64,000 nucleotides of DNA from Moniliophthora roreri. Its lineage: Eukaryota > Basidiomycota > Agaricomycetes > Agaricales > Marasmiaceae. Every line of letters begins with the position of its first letter. Positions within the stretch are counted from its first letter, which is position 1. Location: assembly GCA_001466705.2 (NCBI GenBank), contig LATX02000180.1, forward strand, positions 372,001 through 436,000, given 5' to 3'. The notes under the pieces were generated by a model. The model had not been told where the DNA came from. It saw only the letters and a list, made by a program, of their open reading frames with translations, and made no database searches. The translations under genes and the position numbers were made by a program. This document shows, piece by piece, positions 33,241-46,029 of the stretch.

Positions 33241-35797
33241 CTAATTGCTGAATAACATGCGGTAGATACGGACGTGAAGTGGTGCTTGACGACGCTCCGC
33301 ACGATACTGACGCATCTCTTCCACTGTAAGCCAGCTTTTTCGTCCGGTCTATTCGTCGTTATAAAGTGAGAACGATGTCTATACTGAAAGGAAGAGGCAC
33401 ATACATCAAGATCGATTTCATACGCTCTACGTGGCCTTGTTCGTTTCCATCCGTAACCGATAATCCAGAAGCAAATGATGATTGGCATGGCCATGTATGC
33501 CTCTGTAATATCAATGAATAGTGAGCACGACCACGAGAGTACCAAGGGACCAGCTTACTGAAGAAGCTCTGAACACGTTCCATGGGTGTAACGTCGCTGT
33601 CGAGCGGCCAGACAGCCTACAGATATTAATCAATACCCTCAGAAAATGGGTACATTAATAGAAAACACGTACGACATAGAATTGGGAAATGAGAACCAGA
33701 ATCATGAGAATGACACCGAACCATGAGCCATAAACACCGCCCATAGCCTGGAATGGGAGCTCCTCAATCGAGTGACCTTGTGCTTTCCAAGCTCTTCTGA
33801 ATCGGATGCTATGCCTAAAGTCAGCTAGGTTCGAAAGCTGACTGAGGGACTACTCACTGGCACACGCAAACCGACAACCAGGTGATAACGGTTGATAAAG
33901 CAGAAATTGCGAGAAGCCAATCGACTGAAAATGATTAATGAATAAACAGTATAGAGTAGAAAGGGGAACCACATACAGACTTCATCACCACTACTGGCAA
34001 CGTTAATGTAGGCAATAGGTGCGGTCGCAAGGAAAAGAATGACGCTTGCGAGCGGTCGGCTAGACTTATCCACTGAAACGAAGTCAATGCTTCATTTTGG
34101 AACACCTTTCAAGTAACCGGCTCACCGTAGGCGAAAATTCTTGGAGCATATCCGGTCTCACCAAGGGCAGTGAGCGTTCGAGAGCCGGCATAGATACTCG
34201 ACAAACCGATCGAAAGCACGGAGATACAGATAGTGGCGTTCACAAGATCTACGAAAGGGTTAGGAAAAGGTACGAAGAGAGATCACTGGAAGGACTCACG
34301 ATTCAACCCGGGTATGTGGGCTCTATCCAATGCAATGACGAACGGAGAGGCATCTAATCCCACCGTGAGCGTAACTTCGACAACTCGCATAAATCAACGT
34401 ACCAGCACCACCACCGCCCATGAGTCTAGGTTCGGTGTAGGGTATCAGGAGACCTTCAGAAACAAATTCTGTTGAAAAAAAGCTCTTGTATTCCTTTGTT
34501 CGACACACCAATGATTGTCAATGAGGACATGTAGATGACAGTCTAATCGGAGAGTCAGTCTAATGGGAGGCAACGACGAGCAAGGCGACGTACGATACGC
34601 CAGAATGTACCCTTGACGGCACCAGGCATGGTTGCCCTCGGGTTAGGGGTCTCGCTAGCAGCCAGACCAATGATTTCAGTTCCAGCTATCGGTCCCGGCG
34701 TGAGTTGACGCGCAAAGAGAGGTGCAGGATGGAACACGAACAGAAAGAGAAAGCAGCTACGTTGGCAAGTCACATCAGTCGCAATTCCCAAGTCTCCACA
34801 GAAGGACATACCGGTGACAAACACGGCGCACACTCCCTTGAAGCCGTTGGCAAAAGCGCCCGGATCCTGCCAGTGCAAACCTCCGATGTAGTGACTATAC
34901 TCTCCAGAACTCGGTCCTCCGCCGCAAACGCAGATTATCCCAATGAAAATGAACATGACAACGACCAATAACTTCAAGCAAGAACTCCAGAACTCTTCCT
35001 CTGCAAAGCCAAGAGTACCAAAGAGGCATATGACCACTACAAAGGACGTGAATCACAGCCAACGTATTACAGAAAGGACTCACTCAATGCGAACCAAAAG
35101 ATAGTGATCCACGCCGCTATTGGCACGGCGTCTGTCCAATATCGCACAGTTTTAGCAGCGACTGTTATCTCCAGTGGAACGGTGACGAGCCATTGCAGAA
35201 CATAGTTCCATCCCATAGCAAACGCAAATCCAGGGTCCAAAAAGCGATGTGCCAGCGTATAGAAACCTCCCGAAACCGGGAAAACAATAGCCATCTCTCC
35301 TAGCGCCTGCGTAACGTTGATTAACATGAAACCGATGAGGCTCCACGCGATGAGAACTCCAGCAGGGCCTCCTTTGTTCAACGCGCCACCTGACCCAACG
35401 AACAACCCAGTTCCGATACTTCCGCCTTGTTGAAGGTTAGCCCGTTCTTGGTTGAGCCAGAGAAAAAGCTACTGACCGACGGCGATCATGGCCAAATGCC
35501 GAGGCTTCATCTTTTGTTGCAGCATAGGTGCATCGGCCTTAATTCTTGCGAGCTCGGCCTCAGACAGGTTACCAGCTACGATTTGGCCACTGAAGGCACA
35601 TCGATCAGTAAAGAAAGCCAAAAAAAAGAAAGACAGAGAACGTACCCCGTCACACCAGGTGCGCGTTTAAAACTTTCAAAGTTGAGACCGAGGCGGGTCC
35701 ATATCGACTCCTTTGAGGGATCGTAGAACTCGATCTGTTGAGCTCCCCCAGAATTGTTGCTGCTGGTGTCCTCATACTTTTCCTTCAGCGGATCCAT
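33241..35797 (-). CDS. Amino acid permease, YAT-type (APC superfamily)
   Basis: Plasma-membrane amino acid:proton symporter with about 12 TM segments. Start [20 protein letters not shown]; cytoplasmic N-tail; then [39 protein letters not shown] (TM1, the classic signature), [60 protein letters not shown], a TM6 region ending [20 protein letters not shown], and a conserved C-terminus [20 protein letters not shown], then [20 protein letters not shown] and the end RMLFSN. The stop TAG at 33241 follows a final intron of about 70 nt. Many introns; frame consistent. Divergent from the MFS carrier at 37252; the 1.45 kb between them holds both promoters. Confidence 0.88.
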
Positions 35798-37251
35798 GAT
35801 GGGCAGCGCTTGAAGGGCACTCGAAGGGGAGGGGGCGACGCAGTGGTTGTAAGGAAAGGTTGGGAAGGAACTGTGTAATTCCGTGGAGGAAGGTGGACCT
35901 TTTTCATAGTGACATACGACGCACGCGATCCTTTATCTTACACTTTTCCTGTTGTATCATATCCAAATTGTAATTCGGAAGCATATTTTGATCACCCCTT
36001 GATAGCCTTGATAGGTCCTGCAAATTGTGGGGATATAGGGCAGTAAGGAAAACCCGCGTTGTCAGCCAAGGAATGCGTCAGAAGAGCATCGATACTTCCG
36101 AAGTTGAAGATTCCATCGCGAATTGTAGACTCTGGAAATTGAATCTATATGAAACCCGTCGAGATTAATAAATTAGTGGACAGGGTTGGGAGCTGGGAGA
36201 GCGTGGGCCGACAAGATTACTGATCAAAGAATCCCAAACCATAATTGGGCCTCGGCTCACAGGCGCTCATTTTCTTCCGGGCGTTTCTGAACCCACAGTT
36301 GTTATCAAGGCGGATCCTCGCGGTGGACCTCGCATAGGTCAGAGAACATCATTGCAGCGCGCGGCTAGATAGCATAAACTAAGTGCCTGGTGTCAACCCG
36401 AGTCACTAGTAGTATACATACGAGTTGTAACATTAACGCATTACAACTTGGTGTTCCCAAGCAGTACTCCAATGCTTTGGGAGACCGGCCGGTAGAACAT
36501 ATATGAGATGGTGCATTTCGAATTGTCTGCTCAGCTGATGAAGATGTTGTGGGGCTTTGTACAGTGAATTGGGAGGACCCGGGGTAGTGACTAGGGACGG
36601 GGCTACGCACAGAGAAATGCCTACAAAACCGTACGTCAGAATCTCTACACAAGCGGTTCCAGAGCGGTTCCTACGTTGCATAAGCTATTACTCCACTACC
36701 AGCCGTTGTCCATCGCATGCGTCATGAGTGCTTCGACCATTTGAACCACATACTCCATTACCGCCCAGTGAATAATCAGAAATGTTCGCAGGAAAGACCA
36801 GTATCAGATAGCAGACTTCAAGCCAACCTGTTGCAATTTCCTAGCTTTGAAACCTGCTTTAGAGGGTACTGTGAGCTGCATCTGTTATAGTAGGAGCCGC
36901 AAGAGACAGACTGGGACGAGCCTGAGCGTGACGCTCGCGCCTTCAGATGAATCCATGAAATCATGGCCGTTTCAAAAGATACCGCCCATAAATCCACCGA
37001 ATTTCCGAATTTGGGGTATACCAGTCGAAATAGTACAATATAGGCAGCAAGCAGATAATGGTTTGGCCATGGTTACCAGTGTCGAAGAGTTGTCGAAGTA
37101 GAGCGTCTACCGAGCGTCAGAGCTTATTGCGCTAGCCAAACACGGGCAAACTTGTCGAGCTATCTCAGAACAGTTTACCAAGGACCATCGAAAATGATGA
37201 GCCTTAGTCTCCCTCGTTTTCCGTTATCCCCCGGAATCTGTTTTACAGAGC
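35798..37251. other. Divergent promoter region between two transporters
   Basis: No gene supported; small frames lack motifs. GATA-type core sequences occur (for example near 36,369 and 36,807), which could bind nitrogen-regulatory GATA factors, but such short motifs are expected by chance. Confidence 0.4.
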
Positions 37252-39257
37252 ATGTCGAACGATACGAGAGGTAGCGAAAGTCGCCGACTTGTCAGGAAGA
37301 TCGATCTACTGTGTGCGTCCAGTCTGGTTACTACTAGGGTCGAGTTGCACTGATGCCGACGCTAATTTTTCAGTGATGCCGATCCTGACGGTATCATATG
37401 GATTGCGTTGAGTAGTATACTGATCCTCCAGAATACTTTCCCTAATGAAATTTCTTTAGAATTCTATGATAAAGCTGTTTTAGGATCAGCCTCTGTCTTC
37501 GGCATTATTGAAGATCTGCAACTGTCGACTACTGTAAATGGCGTAACAACCACAGAACGATACTCCACAGCAAATGCCGCTTTCTATTGCAAGTCCAAGT
37601 CCGAAGATTTTGAAGAAAAGCATCGTTGATCCCGATTTTCTCGTAGACGGTTACATTGTGGCAGTTCTCCCTATCGCGCTGGTGCTTCAACGGCTACCTT
37701 TGATCAAAACGCTTTCCACTATGATATTTATATGGGGACTCGTATGCCTGCTTACAGTGGTGGTGCAATCGTATGTGGGCTTGGTGATCCAGAGGGTTTT
37801 CCTTGGGATCGTGGAGGTTAGAATTCGAAATCTACTTCACTCGCAGCTATTAATCATGGCTCAAAGTCCTCCGTATCGCCTGGGTTTGTGCTCATCACAT
37901 CTCTCTGGTATACCAAGGAAGAACGTGAGTATCTCTGCCACTACTACATTGAACAAGTCACTAATATCCGACTCAGAAACATCGAGAGTAGGATTCTGGT
38001 ACGCATCTACCGGCATATTTAGCATGTTCTCCGGTGTTGTGAATTATGGTCTCGGGCATGCCGGGGGGCCACTGGCTACTTGGAAGTATATGTACGTACC
38101 CAGAACCTATCTAAACAACACCGCGAAGTCTGAACACTTCATCATCTAGGTACTTCTTCGCTGGAGCCTGGACAGTCGTTTGGGCGTTTGTGGTATTATG
38201 CTTTATCCCAGACTCGCCTAACGCTCCAGGCCGCCGGTTCACTGAGGAAGAAAAGATTCTTCTAAAGCAACGATTGGCATCGAACATGACCGGGAAGGAT
38301 CAAACTCAGTGGAAATGGGATCAAGTCATCGAGGCTCTGAGAGATCTCAAACTATGGATCTTCATGCTCTGTGGAGCTGCGATCTATGTTTGTAATGGCG
38401 GTGTTACTGCAGTACGTGCCGGAAATCATGCAAACTCTTCTATGGCTCACAGACTTCGAACAGTTCGGTGCTCGTATTATCAAATCTTTCGGATACAGTT
38501 CCCTTGACTCAATTCTACTACAAATCCCAGGAGGTGCCATGACCTGTGTTGCCATTTACATCGTCGGCTACCTTACAGGAAGATTCCGAGATGCGAGGAC
38601 CTACATTCTACCACTATCTTGCCTTCCTGTCATGGCCGGTGCTATTATGATCTGGAAGGGTTCATGGGTACATAAGGCATTGCCACTTTGGGGATACTAC
38701 CTTTTACCGACATTTGGTGCACCATACGTCATGATATTAGGCATCGCTGCCTCAAATGTTGCCGGTGGAACGAAAAAAGCGATATGTAATGGGATGATCT
38801 TTATCGGGTACAATGGTGCGCTGGTTTCTGCGTGAAATGCATCTCGATGACAAGGGTTAACCTATCTGTAGTGGGTAACATTGTCGGCGGATACAGTACG
38901 TTGACTCAGCTTTTAACTATGGTCACGCTGACAAAGGCTTTGCAGTCGTTTTCGCCGATGAAACGCCGGCTCACTACCGCTCTACTTGGGTAGCCATTAT
39001 TGTCTGCATGTGTTGTTCGTGCTCATCATATTCCACGTCCTTCCGGGCCATTCTAACGATTCGCCATAGTCGTCATTGCTGCTTCCTTCGTGCTGCGATA
39101 TATTATGGCTCGAGAAAATCAATTGCGAGTTTCTGCGGCGGAATCATTTACTGAAGAAGCAAAGGACAATGATGCCCAGACTGAAGTCGAGAGTGAGCAG
39201 TTTGATTTCCAGGACTTGTCAGATTGGCAGAGGAAGGAGTTTAGGTATGTTCTCTAA
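37252..39257 (+). CDS. MFS anion:cation symporter, Dal5/TNA1-like (allantoate/nicotinate-type permease)
   Basis: Membrane carrier of the major facilitator superfamily. Spliced reading: MSNDTRGSESRRLVRKIDLL, LMPILTVSYGLQFYDKAVLG, IIEDLQLS, YIVAVLPIALVLQRLPLIKT, FIWGLVCLLTVVVQSYVGLV, IQRVFLGIVE, RVGFWYASTGIFSMFSGVVN, WTVVWAFVVLCFIPDSPNAP, GRRFTEEEKILLKQRLASN, later GAPYVMILGIAASNVAGGTK, NGMIFIGYN-VGNIVGGY across an intron, FADETPAHYRSTWVAIIVCM and the end DWQRKEFRYVL. The K-x-LPI-(L/V)-TV-YGLQ-DK start and the C-terminal FRYVL are typical of the Dal5/TNA1 group, which take up allantoate, nicotinate or other carboxylates. Phases agree at all junctions checked, giving about 480-500 aa. Substrate not assignable. 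Confidence 0.85.
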
Positions 39258-39283
39258 GGTTACTACACCAGTATTATCATGTA

Positions 39284-39663
39284 TCATACACTATCCTGTA
39301 CTTTGTCCCAGAGTTCTGAATTAGGTATGACTGTCCTTCTAATGATAAAACAACCCCTCTCTCTAAGTTGTCCGATGAGGAACCCTTGAAGGTACCAGAG
39401 CGATGTGCTGATGAGCACAAGATCCTCTCTTTTCCCTAGTTCCAAGGCTTCACGACGAACTAATGTAAGTAGTTTCCCATATGACGTGGAGATTACTTTG
39501 AAATCGGCAGATTTCAGTATCTCATCTGCGGTATGTAGAGTCGTGCCGCACACCAGGCAGACGAGGACACGTCGAAGTTCGACTTTGAACACGTCCTCAG
39601 ATATGTCTCTGACACGATCGAAATTTATGACGCCCATCGCACAAAACTGCAAAAGGTCATAAC
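39284..39663. other. Coding-like fragment of uncertain strand before the repeat island
   Basis: The minus strand has a 122-codon open frame (39284-39652, start MQFCAMGVINFDRVRDISED). The plus strand has a coding-like exon opening after an AG near 39,538: AAHQADEDTSKFDFEHVLRY, VSDTIEIYDAHRTKLQKVI. They overlap, so at most one is real. No family recognised. The exon ends inside the hairpin at 39635-39738, and the sequence encoding HRTKLQKV is repeated in inverted orientation in the right hairpin arm. Probably a truncated gene piece. Confidence 0.25.
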
Positions 39664-39738
39664 CCGTCTCCAGGGGGTTATAACCCAGGTCCCCGGTGGT
39701 TATAACTGAGTTATGACCTTCTGCAGTTTTGTGCGATG
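39635..39738. repeat. 29-bp inverted repeat (hairpin) at the edge of the repeat island
   Basis: Left arm 39635-39663 and right arm 39710-39738 are reverse complements over 29 nt with one mismatch, separated by 46 nt. The loop contains the palindrome GGGTTATAACCC (39675-39686). It lies at the point where ordinary composition gives way to CpG-poor, AT-rich sequence, so it may be a mobile-element end or foldback. Confidence 0.7.
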
Positions 39739-40900
39739 CCCTTTGGTAGCGAATTCCAGATTATAAAACTTGATCTTCGGCAGGAAGATCGCGACCGCTG
39801 AAGGTGCGAACTCGTGAAAGAAGTGTTGATGAAGCAGATCTTGGTCAGTCTGTGTGTTCCTCGTCGTCGTTCCCACGCACATCAGCAAAATCCGGAGGAA
39901 GTTATAACTGGGTACTGACCCTTGAGATTGGTGACAATCCCCCATTAAGGTCACCATCAATTATAGCTGCAACCATAATCGATCTCCAGGGTGATATAGC
40001 ACCCGATACCCGGCACCAATGGTCTCGAGGATTGTGACGAGTTGCTGGAGATATAATGGGTGAGGGATAATACAATGAGTAGCAGATAATACAACATGTA
40101 TGGTGTAATATGACGAGCAGCAAATGATATAGTGAGTGACAGGGACTAGTGCTAGTAACAGGGTTTACAACAAATTTGAAGAGTTATAATGAGTTTGGAG
40201 GGTTACACCAGGTTATTAGGGGTTATAACCAGTAATGAGCACTATGGCTACTCAGGAGGGACTCAACTACTTACTAGACTTCTTACCAGGAGCAGAGGAT
40301 ATGTCACATATCATTCCTTACATCACACTTTGAGTGTCAAAGCAAAGCATGGGGAACGCGAGTAAATTCGTAACAAATGAGAGTACATAATGATGTAAAT
40401 TATGAAGAGAAGCCCTACATGACCACATGAGAGATAACACCTGGTGAAATCATTAGTATACTGATTCATCCGGAGGGGGGGGATGGGGAACAAACCTGAT
40501 GAGCACAGTGGCTTACAGATCGCTGGTGTCCACCTGCAGCATCACATACCAAGAACATCAAGGAGACTCAGTCAGGCTGCAGAAAAGAGTAGCTATTAGC
40601 AGTTGAGTCAATATTAGTCTCAGAGATGGACTTACCAGATAAAATGACTGACCCCAAGGGTCATTTATGTCAGTGGCACTATTGAGATGTGTCAGTGCAA
40701 GTCACTCTGACAAATGAGGTATGACTGTACCTCTAGAATGTGCAAACATGATGAAGAGCACAATTCGCAGCATCAATGAGCCAGGTAAGATGGCACATTG
40801 AGATGATGACAGATTGTGATACATGGGCTATGACTCAGAGAGAACCAGAGCAAAGTAAGCAGAGATGTAGGACAATGCTGGAATACAGGACATGGGCATG
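39739..40900. other. Transition zone, non-coding, TAACC/GTTAT-rich
   Basis: Minus frame 39700-39960 reads through but shares only the hairpin segment with the coding-like fragment. From about 40,000 onward there are scattered GGTTAT/ATAACC/AGTAAT motifs and few CpG sites. No gene supported. Confidence 0.4.
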
Positions 40901-41759
40901 GGCATGGGTATGTTAATACACCAATTTTATAAACCTTTCAAATTCTATACATATAAGCATCATTTGGACATATTTAAATGGTTGAAATGATAAGAAACAT
41001 GGAAATAGAAGGACTGATATGAGCCTGAGTAGTCAGTCAAAACCTATATATGCCGCTTGATGGCATGAAGCTATAAGTTAATGGAACTTATAGTATGCCC
41101 CACATGGGTACCAAGTCACTTATAGACTCTCAAAACTGTGCCTTGAGCCTTCCAAAACCTGTAGGGACCTCTATACAGTGTGTTTAAGAGAGACACATTG
41201 GTAGTTGAACATATATATAATGTATCAAGGGGATATTTTATGTTTAAACAACCTTCATTTACTCTCAGAGAGCTCCTTCAAGCTCAGGATAATACCTACG
41301 ATATACCAAGAGAAAAGATATGACGATATCCAAATCAGATATACAATGGAGTATTAGCTCAAGTATATGATCACTCTGCATTCTGAGATGGTGATGCAAT
41401 GATCCTCCAAAGATAGGAGGAAAGTGATAAGACAGAAACCAGATAGGAAGGATAGATGAAGCAAGAAACATGGAAGATAAGAATGAGTCAGTCAGATAGG
41501 ACAGACAGAATAAGAAAATACTTGATGACTCCTACAGAAGTTGAGAGTATTTCCAACCATTGAAAAACAGGATAAGGAGCTCCTATGCAGTAGCAATGGA
41601 TTCTGAACCTAGATACCCATATACTGCATGGAGGGCCTAGCTCAAGTCATGCTTCTGATACCTGAGATTGTATTTATTGGTGACCTGCATACCTATATAT
41701 GGTATGGGATTACTATTGTGACAAGGGACTGAACCTATATACATTCATTTTGTGATTTT

Positions 41760-42430
41760 TCCTGTGACCAGTATGATATATACGTATTATTATAATTTTA
41801 TTGTAGATATTTGTTTCCAGCAGTATATAAGGACAGCCATTTTGTAGGTAGGAGCAAGAGGAATCTGCCCCACTACTACATGATATTTGTATGTGGCTAT
41901 TGTTTGTGTAGAGAAATCACATTTGATCAGATTTTCCTCCTCACATCAGGCCCTAGGGACTCAGAGTAGACCTAGTTGAGATATAAGACTATATACCAAA
42001 CTTGATAGTGACAGCAAAGCCAGATATTTGTTCTGTGCTTTAGCAGATAGTCATTTTCAAGTCAAGAGAAGACTTTGTATCAGAAAGTTTTGGTGGCTTT
42101 CTGGAGGCAGCTAGTGTTTTGCTAGTGTCAATGCATCTTAGAGAGGGCTCAGGCTATGAGAGTAGAAGTTTTCCTGCTTAAGTGTGTTCTAAATTGAGTA
42201 GATGCAACTTAGAGAGGGCTCAGGCTACTATAGTAGAAGTTTTCCAGCTTAAGTGCATTACAGATCACAACCAAGAGGGTTGTATCCAGTACAAGGGGTA
42301 CTGTAGTCTTTGATTGCTTGGGTTATCACTTCAGGGTAGTCTTACTATCACCTCAGTGCAATTAGCTGTTGTATTTAGGCTTGATTGAGAGAGTAGAAAC
42401 CAGAAAACACACAATAAAAACGATTTATTA
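41760..42430 (+). repeat. LTR-like fragment, family related to the large inverted repeat
   Basis: TATATAAGG at 41824-41832 is followed by GGACAGCCATTTTGTAGGTA and, further on, a GAGATATAAGACTATATACC segment. The arm at 49.4-49.6 kb has the same order (TATATAAGG, TTTTGTAGGTAGGA, CTGCCCAC, GTTGAGACCTGAGATTGTAT). An AATAAAAACG poly(A)-like site lies near 42,413. Together these suggest a U3-R-U5-like LTR sequence, without visible coding domains beside it. Confidence 0.45.
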
Positions 42431-42699
42431 AACAAATATATCCTTGTAGTCTCTATGTTGATAAATGAATACACACTTATTCAGATCACAAACATCAAAT
42501 AGAGTCTAAGTGTGGTAATTTGTCTAAGATAAGACTAGTGGAAAACTACCCAAAAGATAACCTCCAAAAGTTCTATCTCAAGTTGTTGTGCAAGTGTGGA
42601 TCAACATGATCAGAGTTACCACACTTAGAATGCCAACAAAACTCTTAGCTAGGTTGATTCTCTCTTATTGAAGCAATCTACTTCAAAGTGTTCACCTCT

Positions 42700-43270
42700 A
42701 GAGGAGTATATATGGGTTTAAAAAGGGTTTATATCTAAACACACAAACACACACACAAGAACACAGTGCACAAAGCACAAAACACAAGACCTACAGTCCT
42801 ATACAAAGACTCAATAGCTGATATAGCCTGACTCTATGGAGTTCAAGACTTCCTCAAGACAACTACAGCACACAGTGTACTGGAAAAGGTCCTAGACCAA
42901 TTTCTACAAAGAACTCAGCACAGGCACACCTCTTGCTAAGTGTGTCACAACCTGATACCCAACACAGACCACACTCCAAGTGCCCAAGGCTCCTTCTTGG
43001 TGTAAAGTGTCTCTTAGGAAAGTGCTACAATGCACTTGAGATGTTATTCTTAGTCTCTTACAATGCAAGTTTGTTATCAGATTCTATCTCTCTGGAGTCA
43101 CTCAGGACCAATCTCCAGGGCCTGAAGTGAGGAAGCAAAACTGGAATGGCACACAAATTTATACACCAAACAAACTCATCATGTATTCACAATCTGAGGG
43201 GGGCAGAGTTACTTGTTTTTGTACAAATATCTAGCTGTCCTTATATATGGTCCAAGGAATATATCTACAG
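42700..43270 (-). repeat. Second LTR-like fragment in opposite orientation
   Basis: On the minus strand, TATATAAGGACAGCTAGATA (TATA core at about 43239-43247) precedes CTCTGCCCCCCTCAG and TTCCTCACTTCAGGCCCTGG, echoing TATATAAGGACAGCC, CTGCCCCACTAC and CCTCACATCAGGCCCTAGGG in the plus-strand copy at 41.8 kb. The two face each other. Confidence 0.4.
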
Positions 43271-43279
43271 AAAAATATA

Positions 43280-44170
43280 AATAATGTCTGATAATTCAGG
43301 AAATAATAAATGAGTGACAGAGATGCTAAAAGAGGGAAGATTTGGCTGTCACAGAGTCTGGCCACTAGGGTATCCAACCATATCCACATGGGTATCTACA
43401 TCTCCAGGTGTTCTGGACTCTGTAATTTGTATTTTCTCTTTTTCTAAAGCAGGTATCTACAAGTGGATGGCTGTATCCATTCCGTTTCTTTACAGCATTT
43501 CTCTTTCTAGTATCTACACATTGGCAGAAGCCTAGATGCCAAAGTTTCCAAGGCTGGAACATGCTGTTACTGTTCCTATCTTCTTTGACAATGCACACTT
43601 GGTTTTATTTAGAACTTCTTATGCATTAGATATTCTTTATAAGTCACATCATATCTGTCTGTAGGTAGCTGATGTCTTTCAGAAGTGATTTCCTTCTTTC
43701 TGAGATGACTTTGTACCTCTTTAGTTTATTTCACATATTTCGCTGCTGGTGAACTCTTTATTAAGAGATTGCCCACTTTGACTTTGATCTGTAGATTGAC
43801 TTTGGAAGAGGATTGTTCTGTGATTGTTCCTGTTTCTAAGTTGTCTGTCTGTTTTGATGTCTCTGCTAAGTACCTCTGTACTGTTTGACTGCATGTTGCA
43901 CTTTGCAGATGTCATAGAAAGTTGAAATAAAAACAAAATTCCCATTGATAGCACTTTGGAGAGTTCAGTTGACTAGCCAATGCATTCATATAGTCATAGT
44001 TAGGTTCCCTACAGGTTTTGGGAGTGATCTGCTTTGGATCTGATACATAGATAAGTTAAAAAGTACAGCTTAGACACCTCTGTATAGCATATCATATAGC
44101 TCTTCATATTTTCCAATGACCATAGCTTCTCTAAGGCAATGACTAGCAGACTGGGCTCACTCTAGTCCTT
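43280..44170. other. Non-coding, CpG-poor
   Basis: No supportable gene. The downstream part of the P450 relic (heme loop) is not found here on the minus strand. Confidence 0.4.
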
Positions 44171-44259
44171 ATTACCTATTATCTTCTGTCATATTAAAGT
44201 GTTCCAATTCAAAAGTAATGTAAAATGAATAAAAATGGGTCTTCTCTAGGTTTGCCATA

Positions 44260-45886
44260 TTAACACCAGCTTGAGCCTCTTTAACACAAGTGTTGATATA
44301 AGGCATGAAAGCATGATCTTCAACCATAGGAAGACAACTGCCACCAATGATTGAATCATATTCAGCTTGAGCCTTCTTCAATACTTCTGGGTACTTGATG
44401 CAGGTGAGGATGAAGTTCATGAGGGTAGCATAAGTCTGAATAGAAACATCAGAGAACAGTCACAGAAGGGACAAGAAAAACACATGGTCTCACTACTGGC
44501 AGCATACATGCAGCCAGAAGTCCACTGGATGACATGCTCCTTTTCTTTTGTGCTCACTGCTTTTTTGTTCAAAGCCTCAAAGTTTTCCATGCAATCCAAA
44601 GTCAAAGACAGCCTAGCAGTTCCAGCCTCCTGTGATGCCACTGTGAACAATTGTAGCAGCCAAAGGTTGAGTACAGTACTAACCATTTGAGACTTGACAT
44701 AGTTGAAGGGACGTTCAATCAGATGCTGAATCTTATCCCATCCTTCTTGTCCAGCTTTGTGGAATGTGACACCAGGAAGCCAGCTTGGAAGATACCTCAC
44801 TAGAATATTTGTCAGTCACATAATCATAGGCAGGGCACAGATGTTTCCTTACAAGCAGGAATCAGGTCAACAATGAATGCACCAGGCATGGATCCTCTGC
44901 TAACAATATTAAGACATTCCCCTGCCCCTGTGATATACTATGTTGCAAGTTCAGTAATCATCTAAAGGGAAAACAAGTAAAATTTATAAGGTCATTAGGA
45001 GTCTTTGCCAACAATTCATAGGTGACATTTATGACAATGTGACCAGTAGCACTATGGAACTATATGTGAACCTATAGTAATGGTGATCAGGATCAGACAC
45101 TTACAGGTGAAGTTCATTGGCATATTTCTTGAGCTTTTCAATTAGGCTTTGGAGGAACATTGCCATAATCTGGCTTTGCAGGACATGGTACTTCTTTACT
45201 GCTGCAATAGAAAGAACCAGGTTAGCAAGTCTCCACTGCTTTTTCCAGGCAGAGCCATAAGGTAACATAGGCATACCCTGCACAAAGCAGTGAGAATTAG
45301 CAAAGTCCAGTGGATCTGAGAAGTAGGACTGATCTTATTCACACATCATCTTACCAACAATGACCAGATTCAGTCAGTTTGTAAAGTTGGAGGCATGCTT
45401 CTCTAACAGGTCATTTGTGGCCTCAAGAGTGTTGAGGATAACCATGGGCTTTCCTAATGCCTCAGCATATATGACATCCTCTGGGAGGAACCATGTGAAC
45501 AAAATTTATAGAAACATTAAGCCTACTTACTATATTGATCCCTCCATTTGGTGAATTTAAACCATGTCTGTAGTCTTGGGAAATCAAGGGCATTTCCAAT
45601 GAGCTGCAAGGAAAGTCTGTTAGATAAGACAATTTACTTGAAAAGGGCATTAACTTGCCCATTTTCTTGGTGGACCTGATGGCAGATTCAGAAGTGTTCT
45701 CTTCTTAAGAAGATAGATAACTGCTGCACCAAGGGTGATAGCAGAGAGAGTGTAGAGCTGGGTACTTTGGAAGAACTGTTGGAACTTGAGAGAGATGATG
45801 AATCTCTCAAGCTGCTGGAGAGAGCCTTTTAAATGATGTTGCCATTCATTATGAAGGTTAACTTTGAGGTGGATCTCCTTTTTCAT
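44260..45886 (-). pseudogene. Truncated cytochrome P450 relic
   Basis: Minus-strand exons give an anchor LYTLSAITLGAAVIYLLKKR, LLNLPSGPPRKW, then NALDFPRLQTWFKFTKWRDQ, EALGKPMVILNTLEATNDLL, EKHASNFTN, MLPYGSAWKKQWRLAN, YLPSWLPGVTFHKAGQEGWD, KEKEHVIQWTSGCMYAASSE, YATLMNFILTCIKYPEVLKK and MVEDHAFMPYINTCVKEAQ. This is the order of a basidiomycete P450 of the O-methylsterigmatocystin-oxidoreductase-like group. A TGA at 45374-45376 follows FTN, where relatives usually have NR, so it may come from CGA. Sequence stops matching just before the K-helix arginine; the heme loop is absent. Introns keep good splice sites. No CpG is present from 44,713 to 46,027. Confidence 0.8.
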
Positions 45887-46029
45887 GCTGAACCATCAAC
45901 AGAAGCACAGGCCAAAGTGACAGTTTGTCAATGTGAAAAATATGTAGTCAACAGCCAACTGGGTGCCTTCAGGTGCTTGTCCCAAATAATCAAGCAGCAC
46001 ACCAAGCAGCACAGACTAGTATAGCAGAC

